A stretch of DNA of 64,000 nt from Lachnospiraceae bacterium (GTDB taxonomy: Bacteria; Bacillota; Clostridia; Lachnospirales; Lachnospiraceae). A program made the translations under genes and the position numbers. The notes under the pieces were generated by a model. That model was not told the origin of the DNA. It did no database searches and was given only the letters and a program-made list of their open reading frames with translations. The stretch lies in contig JAILKJ010000063.1 in assembly GCA_024693845.1 (NCBI GenBank), positions 21,407-85,406 of the forward strand, in the 5' to 3' direction. Positions within the stretch are counted from its first letter, which is position 1. Each line of letters begins with the position of its first letter. This document shows, piece after piece, positions 17,601 through 27,300 of this stretch.

Positions 17601-18106
17601 TTACCCTTGCCGAAGATCTCTTCATATTCCCGTGCCGCCTCGGTGGCCTCTTTGATAAATCCCTTCTGGATCAGCAGGGGGATCTCCCCCGCCAGGCAGG
17701 CGGAAAGCGCAATGATACCTTTATGGTATTTGCGCAGGATCTCTTTATCTACACGGGGCTTGTAATAATACCCCTCCGTAAAACCAACGGAGACGATCTT
17801 CATCAGATTGGCATAGCCTTCATTGTTCTCGGCCAGCAGCACAAGGTGATGGTATCTTTCGTCCCCACCGGGCTCCTTGTCAAAACGTGAACCGGGGGCC
17901 ACATAAACCTCGCAGCCCAGGATGGGATTGATCCCTTCCGCCTTGGCCGCTCTGTAGAAATCGATCACGCCGTACATGACTCCGTGATCCGTGATGGCAC
18001 AGGCGTTCATGCCCAGCTCCTTGACACGCTTTACGCATTCGACGATTTTGTTAGAGCCGTCTAACAAACTGTATTCGGTATGTACATGAAGATGGGTGAA
18101 TGACAT
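14636..18106 (-). CDS. dnaE: DNA polymerase III subunit alpha
   Basis: PHP domain ([17 protein letters not shown]), catalytic [24 protein letters not shown], C-terminal OB fold. Confidence 0.97.
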   Translation of the reverse strand: [1156 protein letters not shown]

Positions 18107-18149
18107 ACTCTTCCCTCTTATCATAATCAGATATGCATTTCAATTGAGG

Positions 18150-19343
18150 TTAGATACCAGCCTCAGACTTCAACGCATCGGCCTTATCCGTCTTCTCCCA
18201 GGGTAGCTGGATATCGGTACGGCCGAAATGACCGTAGGCAGCCGTCTTGCGGTAGATCGGTCTGCGCAGGTCCAGCATTTTGATGATACCTGCGGGACGG
18301 AAATCAAAGTTATTTCGAAGGATCTCCACCAGTTTCTCATCGCTCACTTTGCCGGTACCGAAAGTATCTACCATGATGGAAGTAGGCTGTGCCACACCGA
18401 TGGCGTAGGAAAGCTGGATCTCACATTTGTCAGCCAGTCCTGCCGCAACCACATTTTTGGCTGCATAACGGGCAGCATAGGCTGCACTTCTGTCCACCTT
18501 GGTGCAATCCTTTCCGGAAAAAGCACCGCCGCCGTGACGGGCATATCCGCCGTAGGTGTCCACGATGATCTTGCGGCCCGTAAGACCTGCATCACCGTGA
18601 GGTCCGCCGATGACGAAGCGTCCGGTAGGATTGATGAAGAACTTGGTATTCTCATCGACCATCTCCTTAGGGAGAACGGGATCGAAAACATACTTCTTAA
18701 TATCCTCGTGGATCTGCTCCTGGGTCACATCGGGGGTGTGCTGGGTGGAAAGCACAACCGCCTCAAGACGGAAGGGTTTACCGTTCTCATCATATTCCAC
18801 GGAAACCTGGGTCTTACCGTCGGGACGAAGATAGGAAATGGTATTGTCCTTCCTTACCTCGGAAAGCTTCAGGGCAAGCTTGTGTGCCAGCCATATGGGA
18901 TAAGGCATCAGCTCCTCGGTCTCATTGGTGGCATAACCGAACATCATGCCCTGGTCACCGGCACCGATGGCTTCGATCTGCTCATCGCTCATCTTGTTTT
19001 CCCTTGCTTCCAGGGCTTTGTCAACACCCATGGCAATATCGGGAGACTGCTGATCGATGGATACGAATACGGCACTGCCATCCGCATCAAATCCCATATC
19101 GCCGCCCACATATCCAATCTCCCGGATGGTCTCGCGGACGATGGAAGGAATATCCAGCTTAGCCTTGGTGGTGATCTCACCGGTCACAAGGGTAAAGCCG
19201 GTACATACCGCTACCTCACAGGCTACACGGCTCATGGGGTCCTCGGCCATGCAGGCATCGAGAACGGCATCGGAAATGGCATCACATACCTTGTCGGGAT
19301 GCCCTTCTGTTACTGACTCGGAAGTAAAAAGTCTCTTCTCCAT
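18150..19343 (-). CDS. metK: S-adenosylmethionine synthetase
   Basis: [65 protein letters not shown]. The track start (19388) lies inside the riboswitch terminator. Confidence 0.98.
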   Translation of the reverse strand: MEKRLFTSESVTEGHPDKVCDAISDAVLDACMAEDPMSRVACEVAVCTGFTLVTGEITTKAKLDIPSIVRETIREIGYVGGDMGFDADGSAVFVSIDQQSPDIAMGVDKALEARENKMSDEQIEAIGAGDQGMMFGYATNETEELMPYPIWLAHKLALKLSEVRKDNTISYLRPDGKTQVSVEYDENGKPFRLEAVVLSTQHTPDVTQEQIHEDIKKYVFDPVLPKEMVDENTKFFINPTGRFVIGGPHGDAGLTGRKIIVDTYGGYARHGGGAFSGKDCTKVDRSAAYAARYAAKNVVAAGLADKCEIQLSYAIGVAQPTSIMVDTFGTGKVSDEKLVEILRNNFDFRPAGIIKMLDLRRPIYRKTAAYGHFGRTDIQLPWEKTDKADALKSEAGI

Positions 19344-19361
19344 TTTTTTCTCCTTTACATG

Positions 19362-19386
19362 AAAAACGGCCCGCAATAAGCGGACC
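19362..19386 (-). terminator. Riboswitch-controlled intrinsic terminator
   Basis: Minus strand GGTCCGC-TTATT-GCGGGCC-GTTTTT, between the aptamer and the metK start. Confidence 0.8.
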
Positions 19387-19403
19387 ACAACTGACGAATG
19401 ATC

Positions 19404-19525
19404 CTCTTATTGTTCGATGTTTTAAAGTAAGCACTTGCTAACACATCGCTCAGGGTGGCACCTTCCCTTTCGGGGGTTGCCGTGGCTTCACAGGTCCTAT
19501 GTACCTCCACCACTCTGAATAAGAG
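19404..19525 (-). ncRNA. SAM-I (S box) riboswitch
   Basis: Minus strand CTCTTATTCAGAGTGGTGGAGGTACATAGGACCTGTGAAGCCACGGCAACC...AAGGTGCCACCCTGAGCGA...ACAATAAGAG: P1 stem and S-box core, upstream of metK. Confidence 0.95.
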
Positions 19526-19556
19526 TTTACAGGCCTATTCAATTGGCTACATTGTT

Positions 19557-19585
19557 ACTATACCCCACACCCCGCTCTTCGTCAA
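19557..19585 (-). promoter_or_regulatory. Putative sigmaA promoter for riboswitch-metK
   Basis: TTGACG-N17-TATAGT on the minus strand. Confidence 0.65.
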
Positions 19586-19689
19586 CACAGATTGACATTT
19601 TTACGTATTTTCAATATACTGTAACTGGTTAATACTGACAGTTGGGTTATTATGCCCTTTACCTGCAAACCGTTAATCTGAGGGAAAGT

Positions 19690-20856
19690 ATGAAAAGTTA
19701 TTCCGTTAGACCGGCAAACCCCAGAATGAAGAGGGTTCCGCTGACCAATCTCGTCCCGGGTATGGTCACCTCCGAGGATGTCTATACGCCGAACAATCAG
19801 CTGATCGTTCCCAAGAACACGACCCTGACGGATAAGCTCATTGCAAAGCTTGAGCTTTATTCGGTGCTGAACGTTCGAATCGATGAGATTGAAACGGAGG
19901 CACGAAAGTCGAACACCGCAACCTCCAAGATCACTCCCGCCTCCGAAGTAGAGGTCGGCGAGGAAGAACCCGAAGGTCTGTCCTATTCCGAGATCATCAA
20001 GTCCAGCCCGGAGTTTGTTGAATTCCAGGCCAATTTTGATGAGGCCATAGACGGATTCAAGAGTTCCATGAACGCCATCATCGAACAGGGCGAGCCCATC
20101 GATGTCAATGAGGTGTTCCACAATACCATCGATATGTTCGATATGGAGAAGAATTCCAGCCACGGATTTTTCCATATCCTTCAGAATATGCGTCAGTACG
20201 ACGACCTAACCTATGCACACAGCCTGAACGTGGCACTGATCTCCAACGTACTGGCCGGATGGCTGCACTTTTCCCCTGAAGATCAGAAGCTGGCTACCGT
20301 CTGCGGACTGTTCCATGATATCGGAAAGCTGACGATACCCGATTCCATCACCAAGAAGCCGGATAAGCTGACGGATGAGGAATATAAGATCATGAAGAAC
20401 CACACAGTAGCAGGATTCCAGCTGCTGCAGAACCAGGATGTGGATGATCATATCAAGAATGCCGCTCTGATGCATCATGAGAAATGCGACGGCAGCGGTT
20501 ACCCGCTGGGCATCCCGGGATCCCAGATCGACAAGTTCGCCAAGATCGTGGCCATCGCCGATGTATATGATGCCATGACCGCAGCCAGAGTATACCGCGG
20601 ACCCATGTGTCCCTTCACCGTTGTGGAGATCTTTGAGAAGGAAGGACTGCAGTGCTACGAAGCGGAATACATCCTCTGCTTCCTGGAGAACGTGGTCATG
20701 ACCTTCATCAACAACCGGGTCAAGCTGACCAACGGACTGATCGGTGATATCGTTTATATCAACAAGCAGCACCTGTCCAAGCCCATGGTACAGTGCGGAA
20801 GCAAGTTCATCGATCTGTCAAAGGAAAAGGATGTTTCCATCGAGTGCTTCGTATAA
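19690..20856 (+). CDS. HD-GYP domain protein (putative c-di-GMP phosphodiesterase)
   Basis: FHDIGKLTIPDSITKKPDKLTDEEYKIMKNH...HHEKCDGSGYPLGIPGSQIDKFAKIVAIADVYDAMTA. Start MKSYSVRP preceded by GAGGGA. Confidence 0.94.
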   Translation: MKSYSVRPANPRMKRVPLTNLVPGMVTSEDVYTPNNQLIVPKNTTLTDKLIAKLELYSVLNVRIDEIETEARKSNTATSKITPASEVEVGEEEPEGLSYSEIIKSSPEFVEFQANFDEAIDGFKSSMNAIIEQGEPIDVNEVFHNTIDMFDMEKNSSHGFFHILQNMRQYDDLTYAHSLNVALISNVLAGWLHFSPEDQKLATVCGLFHDIGKLTIPDSITKKPDKLTDEEYKIMKNHTVAGFQLLQNQDVDDHIKNAALMHHEKCDGSGYPLGIPGSQIDKFAKIVAIADVYDAMTAARVYRGPMCPFTVVEIFEKEGLQCYEAEYILCFLENVVMTFINNRVKLTNGLIGDIVYINKQHLSKPMVQCGSKFIDLSKEKDVSIECFV

Positions 20857-20902
20857 GAAATGGATTGTAAGATCTGCAATTTAAGAATATGTAAGAATAA
20901 CA

Positions 20903-20928
20903 AAAGACCGGCTTATCAGCCGGTCTTT
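20903..20928. terminator. Bidirectional intrinsic terminator between convergent HD-GYP and murA genes
   Basis: aaagaccggc-ttatca-gccggtcttt, perfect 10-bp stem; murA stop lies in the loop. Confidence 0.85.
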
Positions 20929-22208
20929 AATTGAAATTTTTTAATGTCTTTTTCGGATTCCGCTTTTTCGATCTGAGCTCCGAGTCCCCGAAGCTTCGCA
21001 TCGAAATCTTCATATCCTCTCTCTATGTAGTAGATATCATCCACTACCGTGATGCCCTCTGCGGCCAGGCCCGCGATCACAAGGGCCGCTCCCGCTCTCA
21101 GGTCCGGTGCCGAGATCCTGGCACCTGTATATTTCAATACGCCGTCAATGATGGCCGTATTACCTTCCACTTTAATGTTGGCACCCATCTTGGCCAACTC
21201 ATCCACATACTTGAAACGGTTCTCAAATATGCTTTCCGTTACGATGCTGGTTCCTTCGGAAAGTGCCAGCGTTGTAGTGATCTGAGGCTGCATATCCGTG
21301 GGAAATCCGGGATATGCCAGCGTCTTAACGTGGGTGTGGGATAAAGGACCCGAGGATACAACTCTTACCTCATCATCCGATTCCTCCACCTCGCAGCCCA
21401 GCTCGATAAGCTTGGCGGTAATGGACTCCAAATGCTTGGGGATCACGTTCCTTACCGTTACATCTCCCCTGGTTGCCGCTGCCGCAAACATGAAGGTTCC
21501 GGCTTCGATCTGATCGGGGATAACGGAGTATTCGGTTTTATGGAGCTTCTCCACGCCGCGGATACGGATCACATCCGTACCTGCGCCCTTGATATTGGCT
21601 CCCATACTGTTCAAAAAGTTAGCCAGGTCTACCACATGAGGCTCCTTGGCCGCATTCTCGATGATGGTCCTGCCCTCGGCAAGAGCCGCTGCCATCATGA
21701 TGTTGATGGTAGCTCCCACGGTGACCACATCCATGTAGATATGTCTGCCGCTGAGCTTGTTGGCCTCTGCGATGACTCTTCCGTGTGCGATCCTGACATT
21801 TGCGCCCAGTGCCCTGAATCCCTTGATATGCTGGTCAATGGGACGGGAGCCGATGTTGCAGCCGCCGGGAAGCGCCACTTCCGCCTTCTTATATTTACCG
21901 AGCAGAGCGCCTAAAAGATAATAGGATGCTCTGATCTTCTTGATATATTCATTCTCCACCAGTAGTGTCTGGATACCTGATGCGTTGATCACTACGGTAT
22001 GTCGGTCTTTGCGGTCGATCTTAACGCCGATCTCCTCCATAGCCTGGAGAAGCACGTTGATGTCTCTTACGTCAGGCAGATTCTCGATGGTAACCGTTTC
22101 ATCTGTCATGACGGAAGCCGCAAGGATGGCCAGCGCGGCGTTCTTGGCTCCGCCGATCTCCACCTCGCCGACAAGAGGGTTCCCCCCCTTGATCACGTAT
22201 TGTTCCAT
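20916..22208 (-). CDS. murA: UDP-N-acetylglucosamine 1-carboxyvinyltransferase
   Basis: YVIKGGNPLVGEVEIGGAKNAALAILAAS; LPGGCNIGSRPIDQHIKGFRALGA; DLRAGAALVIAGLAAEG. Confidence 0.97.
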   Translation of the reverse strand: MEQYVIKGGNPLVGEVEIGGAKNAALAILAASVMTDETVTIENLPDVRDINVLLQAMEEIGVKIDRKDRHTVVINASGIQTLLVENEYIKKIRASYYLLGALLGKYKKAEVALPGGCNIGSRPIDQHIKGFRALGANVRIAHGRVIAEANKLSGRHIYMDVVTVGATINIMMAAALAEGRTIIENAAKEPHVVDLANFLNSMGANIKGAGTDVIRIRGVEKLHKTEYSVIPDQIEAGTFMFAAAATRGDVTVRNVIPKHLESITAKLIELGCEVEESDDEVRVVSSGPLSHTHVKTLAYPGFPTDMQPQITTTLALSEGTSIVTESIFENRFKYVDELAKMGANIKVEGNTAIIDGVLKYTGARISAPDLRAGAALVIAGLAAEGITVVDDIYYIERGYEDFDAKLRGLGAQIEKAESEKDIKKFQLKTG

Positions 22209-22295
22209 GTTGCACCTCTTTGGGTTATCTCAATATCTGTTACATTATATACCCAAGTATATGTGTTTGTAAATAAATTCTTTCTAGATATAGGC

Positions 22296-23864
22296 TTAGT
22301 TAAGGTATTTCAAAGGATCTACCGCCGTTCCGTTGATCAAAAGTTCAAAGTGGATATGGGGTCCCGTGCTTCGTCCCGTGTTACCGGAAAGGGCTATCTT
22401 CTGACCCTGGGAAACCCTCTCACCGGGCTTGACGAGCACCTTGCTCAGGTGTCCGTACCGGGTCTGTCTTCCGTCTGCGTGACTGATGTAGACCACGTAT
22501 CCGTAGCCGCTACCCCAGCCGGCACGTTCAACCACACCACCGCTGGAAGCCACAACAGCCGTACCCACAGGCGTTGCCCAGTCGATTCCCTTATGATAGG
22601 TGGAAGCTCCCTTCTTGGGCGCTTTTCTCCGTCCGAAGGGCGAGGAGATCCGGCCGCCGGAGATGGGCTTGATATAGGTGGGCGGAACCTTGGTTCCCAC
22701 TTCGACGATCTTGGGAACCGCAGGATAGGTCACCTCCTGCATCAGGATCTGGGTCTCCAGCTCCTTATCGTTGCGATAAAGCTTTTTGGCAGCCACCTTG
22801 CGATGGCCTGCGGAGGGCGCCTGCCGCACCTCTTTATCCGTGGTATACCAGTCATCGTTATAGATATACTCTATCTCAGCCTCGTAGTCCTCCTCATAGT
22901 ACTGCTCCTCTTCCCTGTCAATGGAAAGGGGCGGAACGGGGGAGGTGATGATCAGTTCCTGATCTGCCTTGATGGTGGAATTCTCATCCTCCAGACTCTC
23001 GTTTAAGGCAATGAGGGTATCCAGGGGTGTCTGGGTATCGATGGCGATCTCGGAAAGGGTATCGCCGGGCTGGACCTTGTAGATCTTCTGCTCCTGCATG
23101 GGCACCGTCAGCATCTGCAAAGCCTGATCGGAATCCGAGAGCTGATCCTCGGAAAGATAGGACTCCACAACCTCGACCTTACCCGCAAAACGCAGGTCCT
23201 TAAGGCCGTAATCAAAGGCATCAAAACCAACGCCACCGGAGATCCCGTCGGTATTCTCGGGATCGATACCCTCGCCGCTGCCCACGGTAAGTACGGCTTT
23301 TTCATCCTTTGCCGCTGCCTCGGCCGATACGGTATCCGCCGTCAGTACGTTGATCTGCCGGCCGCTGTCGGGTACGAGCTGAACCTTGAAATCCTCTTTT
23401 TCCTGATAAACATTGATGGCCGCCTGAAGGACGTCCCGGGCATTATCCAGGGTCTTGACATTGACCATGGTCTGACCCACCTTAACGGAATAGGCGGGCT
23501 TATCCGTGTTGATGGCGCTGTCCTTTAAAACCTGCTCCATATTCCTTTGCATCTCCTCCGGATCGGTGAAATGGGCGAAATCATCCACCCTCGGCTCCAC
23601 ATATAAAGAGGGATCCGTCAGCAGGATCCCCTCGCAGTCTTTTGCGGCGTTTAGGTGGGCCTGCCTCAGGATCTCCCGGGCCTGATCCGGGTTTCTGAGC
23701 CGTCCCACCGTCTGACCGGAAACCATTACCTCAAACACATTCTCCTGACCGCCTTTCCAGGGAGTAAACCCGGGTAACAAAAACAGGGCTAAGATCACGA
23801 TCATAGCCTCTGTTTTCATTCGCGTATAGGCAAGTGCCTTATGGTATCTGGTCAGATAATTCAT
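22296..23864 (-). CDS. LysM plus M23 peptidase (peptidoglycan endopeptidase)
   Basis: LysM (YKVQPGDTLSEIAIDTQTPLDTLIALN); M23 (SSPFGRRKAPKKGASTYHKGIDWATPVGTAVVASSGGVV...HADGRQTRYGHLSK...GRSTGPHIHFELLINGTAVDP). Confidence 0.95.
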   Translation of the reverse strand: MNYLTRYHKALAYTRMKTEAMIVILALFLLPGFTPWKGGQENVFEVMVSGQTVGRLRNPDQAREILRQAHLNAAKDCEGILLTDPSLYVEPRVDDFAHFTDPEEMQRNMEQVLKDSAINTDKPAYSVKVGQTMVNVKTLDNARDVLQAAINVYQEKEDFKVQLVPDSGRQINVLTADTVSAEAAAKDEKAVLTVGSGEGIDPENTDGISGGVGFDAFDYGLKDLRFAGKVEVVESYLSEDQLSDSDQALQMLTVPMQEQKIYKVQPGDTLSEIAIDTQTPLDTLIALNESLEDENSTIKADQELIITSPVPPLSIDREEEQYYEEDYEAEIEYIYNDDWYTTDKEVRQAPSAGHRKVAAKKLYRNDKELETQILMQEVTYPAVPKIVEVGTKVPPTYIKPISGGRISSPFGRRKAPKKGASTYHKGIDWATPVGTAVVASSGGVVERAGWGSGYGYVVYISHADGRQTRYGHLSKVLVKPGERVSQGQKIALSGNTGRSTGPHIHFELLINGTAVDPLKYLN

Positions 23865-25099
23865 AGATTCAGAATTCCAAGCATCTGTAAAACGGAAAGG
23901 GCAAGGGATGCCAGGGAGAACAGACAGGTAAAGATCAGAAGGGGCTTAATGCCCTTCATGCCTTCCACTCGCTTCTCCACGCCGTCCAGACGGTCGGAGA
24001 TATCCCTGCTGCGTGCACTGACGGTCTCCATGACCACGTTCTGGACATTCCGGTATACCTTAACGTCCTCCTTGTGCACAAAGTCCTCGGTGCGTTTTTC
24101 CACTTCATCTACATAGACCCTCAGGCCCACAACCAGCTCCTTCACCTGATTCAGGGTCTGCTGGATGCTCTCGTTCTCGGAGCGGATGGACTGGGCGATC
24201 TCATTTTTCAGGTTACTGCGGTCCGCATCGGAAACACTGGCCGCAACGGAGCCGATCTGTTCCGAAAGATCCTTCCTGCTTGTAGCCAGGTTGTTCTCGA
24301 TCTCGCTGAGGATCGCTTCGATCTCATATACAAAAGCAGGCTTCTCAGATGGCTTGGTGCTCTCCGTAAGCTGTTCCAGCATTTTCTGGGTGCTGCTCTC
24401 CGTCTCCCGGAGCTTGCCCAAAAGGCGCTGGGTCTGCTGTTCGTAGCTTTCGTCGTTTTCTTTCTTGAGGTCTTCGATCTTCTGCAGAACATCCTGACCT
24501 GTTACTTCCATCTTCTTATGGAAATCGCTCTGCTCTGCATGAAGCTGTTCCTGCATGCTGGCCTGGGAACCTGCCAGCTGCTCCACATTCTGCAGCTGCT
24601 GCTGCATCAGGGACATGCTCTGCCAAACCTCAGTCTGCCAGCTGCTGGGACGGTTCTGGGCTTCGATAGCCTGGTTCATCATTTCGGTGAACTTGTTATT
24701 GTATTCGGTCTGGGTTTCCTGGAAGGCCATAAGAGAGCTTTCCAGATTCTCCACATTCTGCAGTTCGATGTGAAGCTGGCTCATGCCCTGATACATTTCC
24801 AGCTCCCAGCCTGTGCCCTCAGCGATATCACCGGCGTTCTCCGCTGCCTTTTCGGGCTCGGCCTTACGCACGGTATCGTATTCTTCCAGCTTCTCAATGG
24901 AAAGAGCTGCCATCTGGGAGATCTGTTCACTGATCTCAGCGGTCTTCAGATTCAGGCGGCGCACCTCGGACAAAACCTGTGCCTGCTCTTCATTCTGCGC
25001 TTTAAGCTTCTGCATCTGCTTGGCCTCAGCCTCTCCGTTGGCGCGGATCAGCTCGCCTGCGTGAAATCTGTTCGAAAGCTTGTCCATAAAATTATCCAT
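23861..25099 (-). CDS. Long coiled-coil protein with C-terminal TM anchor
   Basis: Extended Glu/Gln/Lys-rich heptad-like sequence ending in PLLIFTCLFSLASLALSVLQMLGILNL; 4-bp overlap with the M23 gene. Confidence 0.8.
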   Translation of the reverse strand: MDNFMDKLSNRFHAGELIRANGEAEAKQMQKLKAQNEEQAQVLSEVRRLNLKTAEISEQISQMAALSIEKLEEYDTVRKAEPEKAAENAGDIAEGTGWELEMYQGMSQLHIELQNVENLESSLMAFQETQTEYNNKFTEMMNQAIEAQNRPSSWQTEVWQSMSLMQQQLQNVEQLAGSQASMQEQLHAEQSDFHKKMEVTGQDVLQKIEDLKKENDESYEQQTQRLLGKLRETESSTQKMLEQLTESTKPSEKPAFVYEIEAILSEIENNLATSRKDLSEQIGSVAASVSDADRSNLKNEIAQSIRSENESIQQTLNQVKELVVGLRVYVDEVEKRTEDFVHKEDVKVYRNVQNVVMETVSARSRDISDRLDGVEKRVEGMKGIKPLLIFTCLFSLASLALSVLQMLGILNL

Positions 25100-25311
25100 G
25101 CGTCACCCTCCTTTTTGTGCATCTTGCACAAAGAAACAGCTTAATCGTTTTCGCATTTTGTCTACATTTACTTAATATTTACAACCTGTTCATATTTTAT
25201 TCATATCCGTTTGATACGATGTATTCAAGTTAAACAAGTCCTCTTTTTACGAACTACTCAAAGATATTTTTTTCATAATAGCCGCGGGGCCGAAAGGTTC
25301 CGCGGCACTCC

Positions 25312-25941
25312 TCATTTTAGGCTCTGTATTTCTTCATTCAGGGACAGCATCTTCGCATCAAGGTCAGATACCATCATGGCACACTCCACCAGCTCACGTT
25401 TGATATGCTCCGGCGCATTACCTTCAAACTTATAGTGGATCTTATGCTCCAGGGAAGCCCAGAAATCCATGGCTACGGTACGGATCTGGATCTCCACCTT
25501 CACGTCCAGGATCCGGTCGGATAAAAATACGGGCACCGTAACGATGAGGTGATAGCTCTTATAGCCGCTGTCCTTGGGATTCAAAATATAATCCTTAACG
25601 GATACCACCTTAATATCGCTCTGGTTGATGAGCATCTCGGCGATCCTGTAGATATCCGAAGTAAAGGAACAGATCACCCGGATACCGGCAATGTCGTTTA
25701 CATACTTGACCATGTTGGGGATGGTGGTCTCGTATCCGTTCTTACGAAGCTTTTTGACAATACTCTCCGAGGATTTGATTCTGGATTTGATATGCTCTAT
25801 GGGGTTGTACTGATGAACATGGGCGAACTCGTCGTTGAGTATCTCCAGCTTGGTGCCGATCTCCTTCAATGCGGAAGAATACACCAGCTGAACCTCCTGC
25901 CAACTATCGACATCATCTTTCATCTCAGGTATATATTCCAT
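25312..25941 (-). CDS. Small RelA/SpoT-domain (p)ppGpp synthetase
   Basis: Synthetase motifs without an HD domain: SRIKSSESIVKKL...VNDIAGIRVICSF...NPKDSGYKSYHLIV...VEIQIRTVAMDFWASLEHKIHYKF. Confidence 0.92.
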   Translation of the reverse strand: MEYIPEMKDDVDSWQEVQLVYSSALKEIGTKLEILNDEFAHVHQYNPIEHIKSRIKSSESIVKKLRKNGYETTIPNMVKYVNDIAGIRVICSFTSDIYRIAEMLINQSDIKVVSVKDYILNPKDSGYKSYHLIVTVPVFLSDRILDVKVEIQIRTVAMDFWASLEHKIHYKFEGNAPEHIKRELVECAMMVSDLDAKMLSLNEEIQSLK

Positions 25942-25996
25942 TTTTATTCCTCTCAGGTTCTTTAGTACACCGTTACCGGATCAACCGGACCGGATG

Positions 25997-26263
25997 TCAG
26001 TCATCCTCCAGAACCTCGATCTCCAAAAAATCAAACGCCAGCTCTTCTATGAAATGGTCCTGATAGAACCGGGTCTTGCTGTGGAGCTGAAACTCCCTAA
26101 CCGTCTTATCCAGCCAGATGGGCTGGGCAAGATCAAACTGCCGGCAGGCCTTTTCCACGGTAGCAAAGACCTTCTGCGTTCTGCGCTGATGGGAATCATC
26201 TTCAATGACCGTATCAGCGATCATCCTTCCGTCCTTAAATGCCTTGGCCCACAAGCGAAACAT
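25997..26263 (-). CDS. Conserved hypothetical protein (88 aa)
   Basis: Tightly spaced ORF upstream of relA-like and 2 bp after galE; MFRLWAKAFKDGRMIADTVIEDD. Confidence 0.7.
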   Translation of the reverse strand: MFRLWAKAFKDGRMIADTVIEDDSHQRRTQKVFATVEKACRQFDLAQPIWLDKTVREFQLHSKTRFYQDHFIEELAFDFLEIEVLEDD

Positions 26264-26265
26264 GA

Positions 26266-27282
26266 TCAGTCCTCAAATCCCTTGGGATTGTTCTTCTGCC
26301 ATCTCCAGGCATCCTCACACATCTTCCGGATGTCGCGCTCGGCCTTCCAGCCCAGTTCCTTTGCCGCAAGAGACGGGTCTGCATAGTTGGTCGCGATATC
26401 ACCGGCTCTTCTGGGTTTGATCTCATAAGGGATCTTCACACCTGTTGCCTCTTCGAAATTGTGAATGATATCCAATACGCTGTATCCCGTTCCCGTACCC
26501 AGATTGTAGATCTTAAGTCCGGGGTTCTCCGCAAGCTTGGCGACACTCTTAACATGGCCGATAGCCAGATCCACTACATGGATGTAGTCTCTGACGCCTG
26601 TTCCGTCCGGTGTGTCGTAGTCATTGCCGAACACACCCAGCTGCGGAAGTTTGCCCACTGCCACCTGTGTGATATAGGGCATCAGATTGTTAGGAATGCC
26701 GTTGGGATTCTCTCCGATCCTGCCGCTCTCATGGGCACCGATGGGATTAAAGTAACGGAGCAGGATCACGTTCCATTCGGGATCCGCCTTCTGGATATCC
26801 GTCAGGATCTGCTCCAGCATGCTCTTGGTCTGTCCGTAGGGATTGGTGATCTCACCCTTGGGGCAGCTCTCCGTAACCGGGATCTCGGCCGGTGTTCCGT
26901 ATACCGTAGCGGAAGAAGAAAAGATGATGTTCTTGCATCCATTACTGCGCATCACGTCAAATAACACCAGGGAGCCCGCGATATTGTTATTGTAGTATTC
27001 CCAGGGCTTTGCCACGGACTCGCCCACAGCTTTCAGCCCCGCAAAATGGATCACGGAATCGATGCTGTTCTCATCGAAGATCTTCTGCGTGCCTTTGCGG
27101 TCCAGCAGGTCTGTCTGATAAAAACGAACCTCCTTACCCGTGATCTCCTTTACGCGGTCCAATGATGCCGCGCTGGAATTGGACAGGTTATCCATGACCA
27201 CAACGTCATAGCCTGCGTTCAAAAGTTCGACTGTCGTGTGGCTGCCGATGAAGCCGGCGCCTCCGGTAACCAGGATTGCCAT
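26266..27282 (-). CDS. galE: UDP-glucose 4-epimerase
   Basis: [66 protein letters not shown]. Confidence 0.97.
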   Translation of the reverse strand: MAILVTGGAGFIGSHTTVELLNAGYDVVVMDNLSNSSAASLDRVKEITGKEVRFYQTDLLDRKGTQKIFDENSIDSVIHFAGLKAVGESVAKPWEYYNNNIAGSLVLFDVMRSNGCKNIIFSSSATVYGTPAEIPVTESCPKGEITNPYGQTKSMLEQILTDIQKADPEWNVILLRYFNPIGAHESGRIGENPNGIPNNLMPYITQVAVGKLPQLGVFGNDYDTPDGTGVRDYIHVVDLAIGHVKSVAKLAENPGLKIYNLGTGTGYSVLDIIHNFEEATGVKIPYEIKPRRAGDIATNYADPSLAAKELGWKAERDIRKMCEDAWRWQKNNPKGFED

Positions 27283-27300
27283 AGTTTGCCTCCGCTAACT

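Noticed and set aside
25281-25306. GC-rich hairpin with GAAA loop after the relA-like gene as a terminator
   Set aside because: Strong stem but no U tract on the minus strand; termination function not supported by sequence alone.
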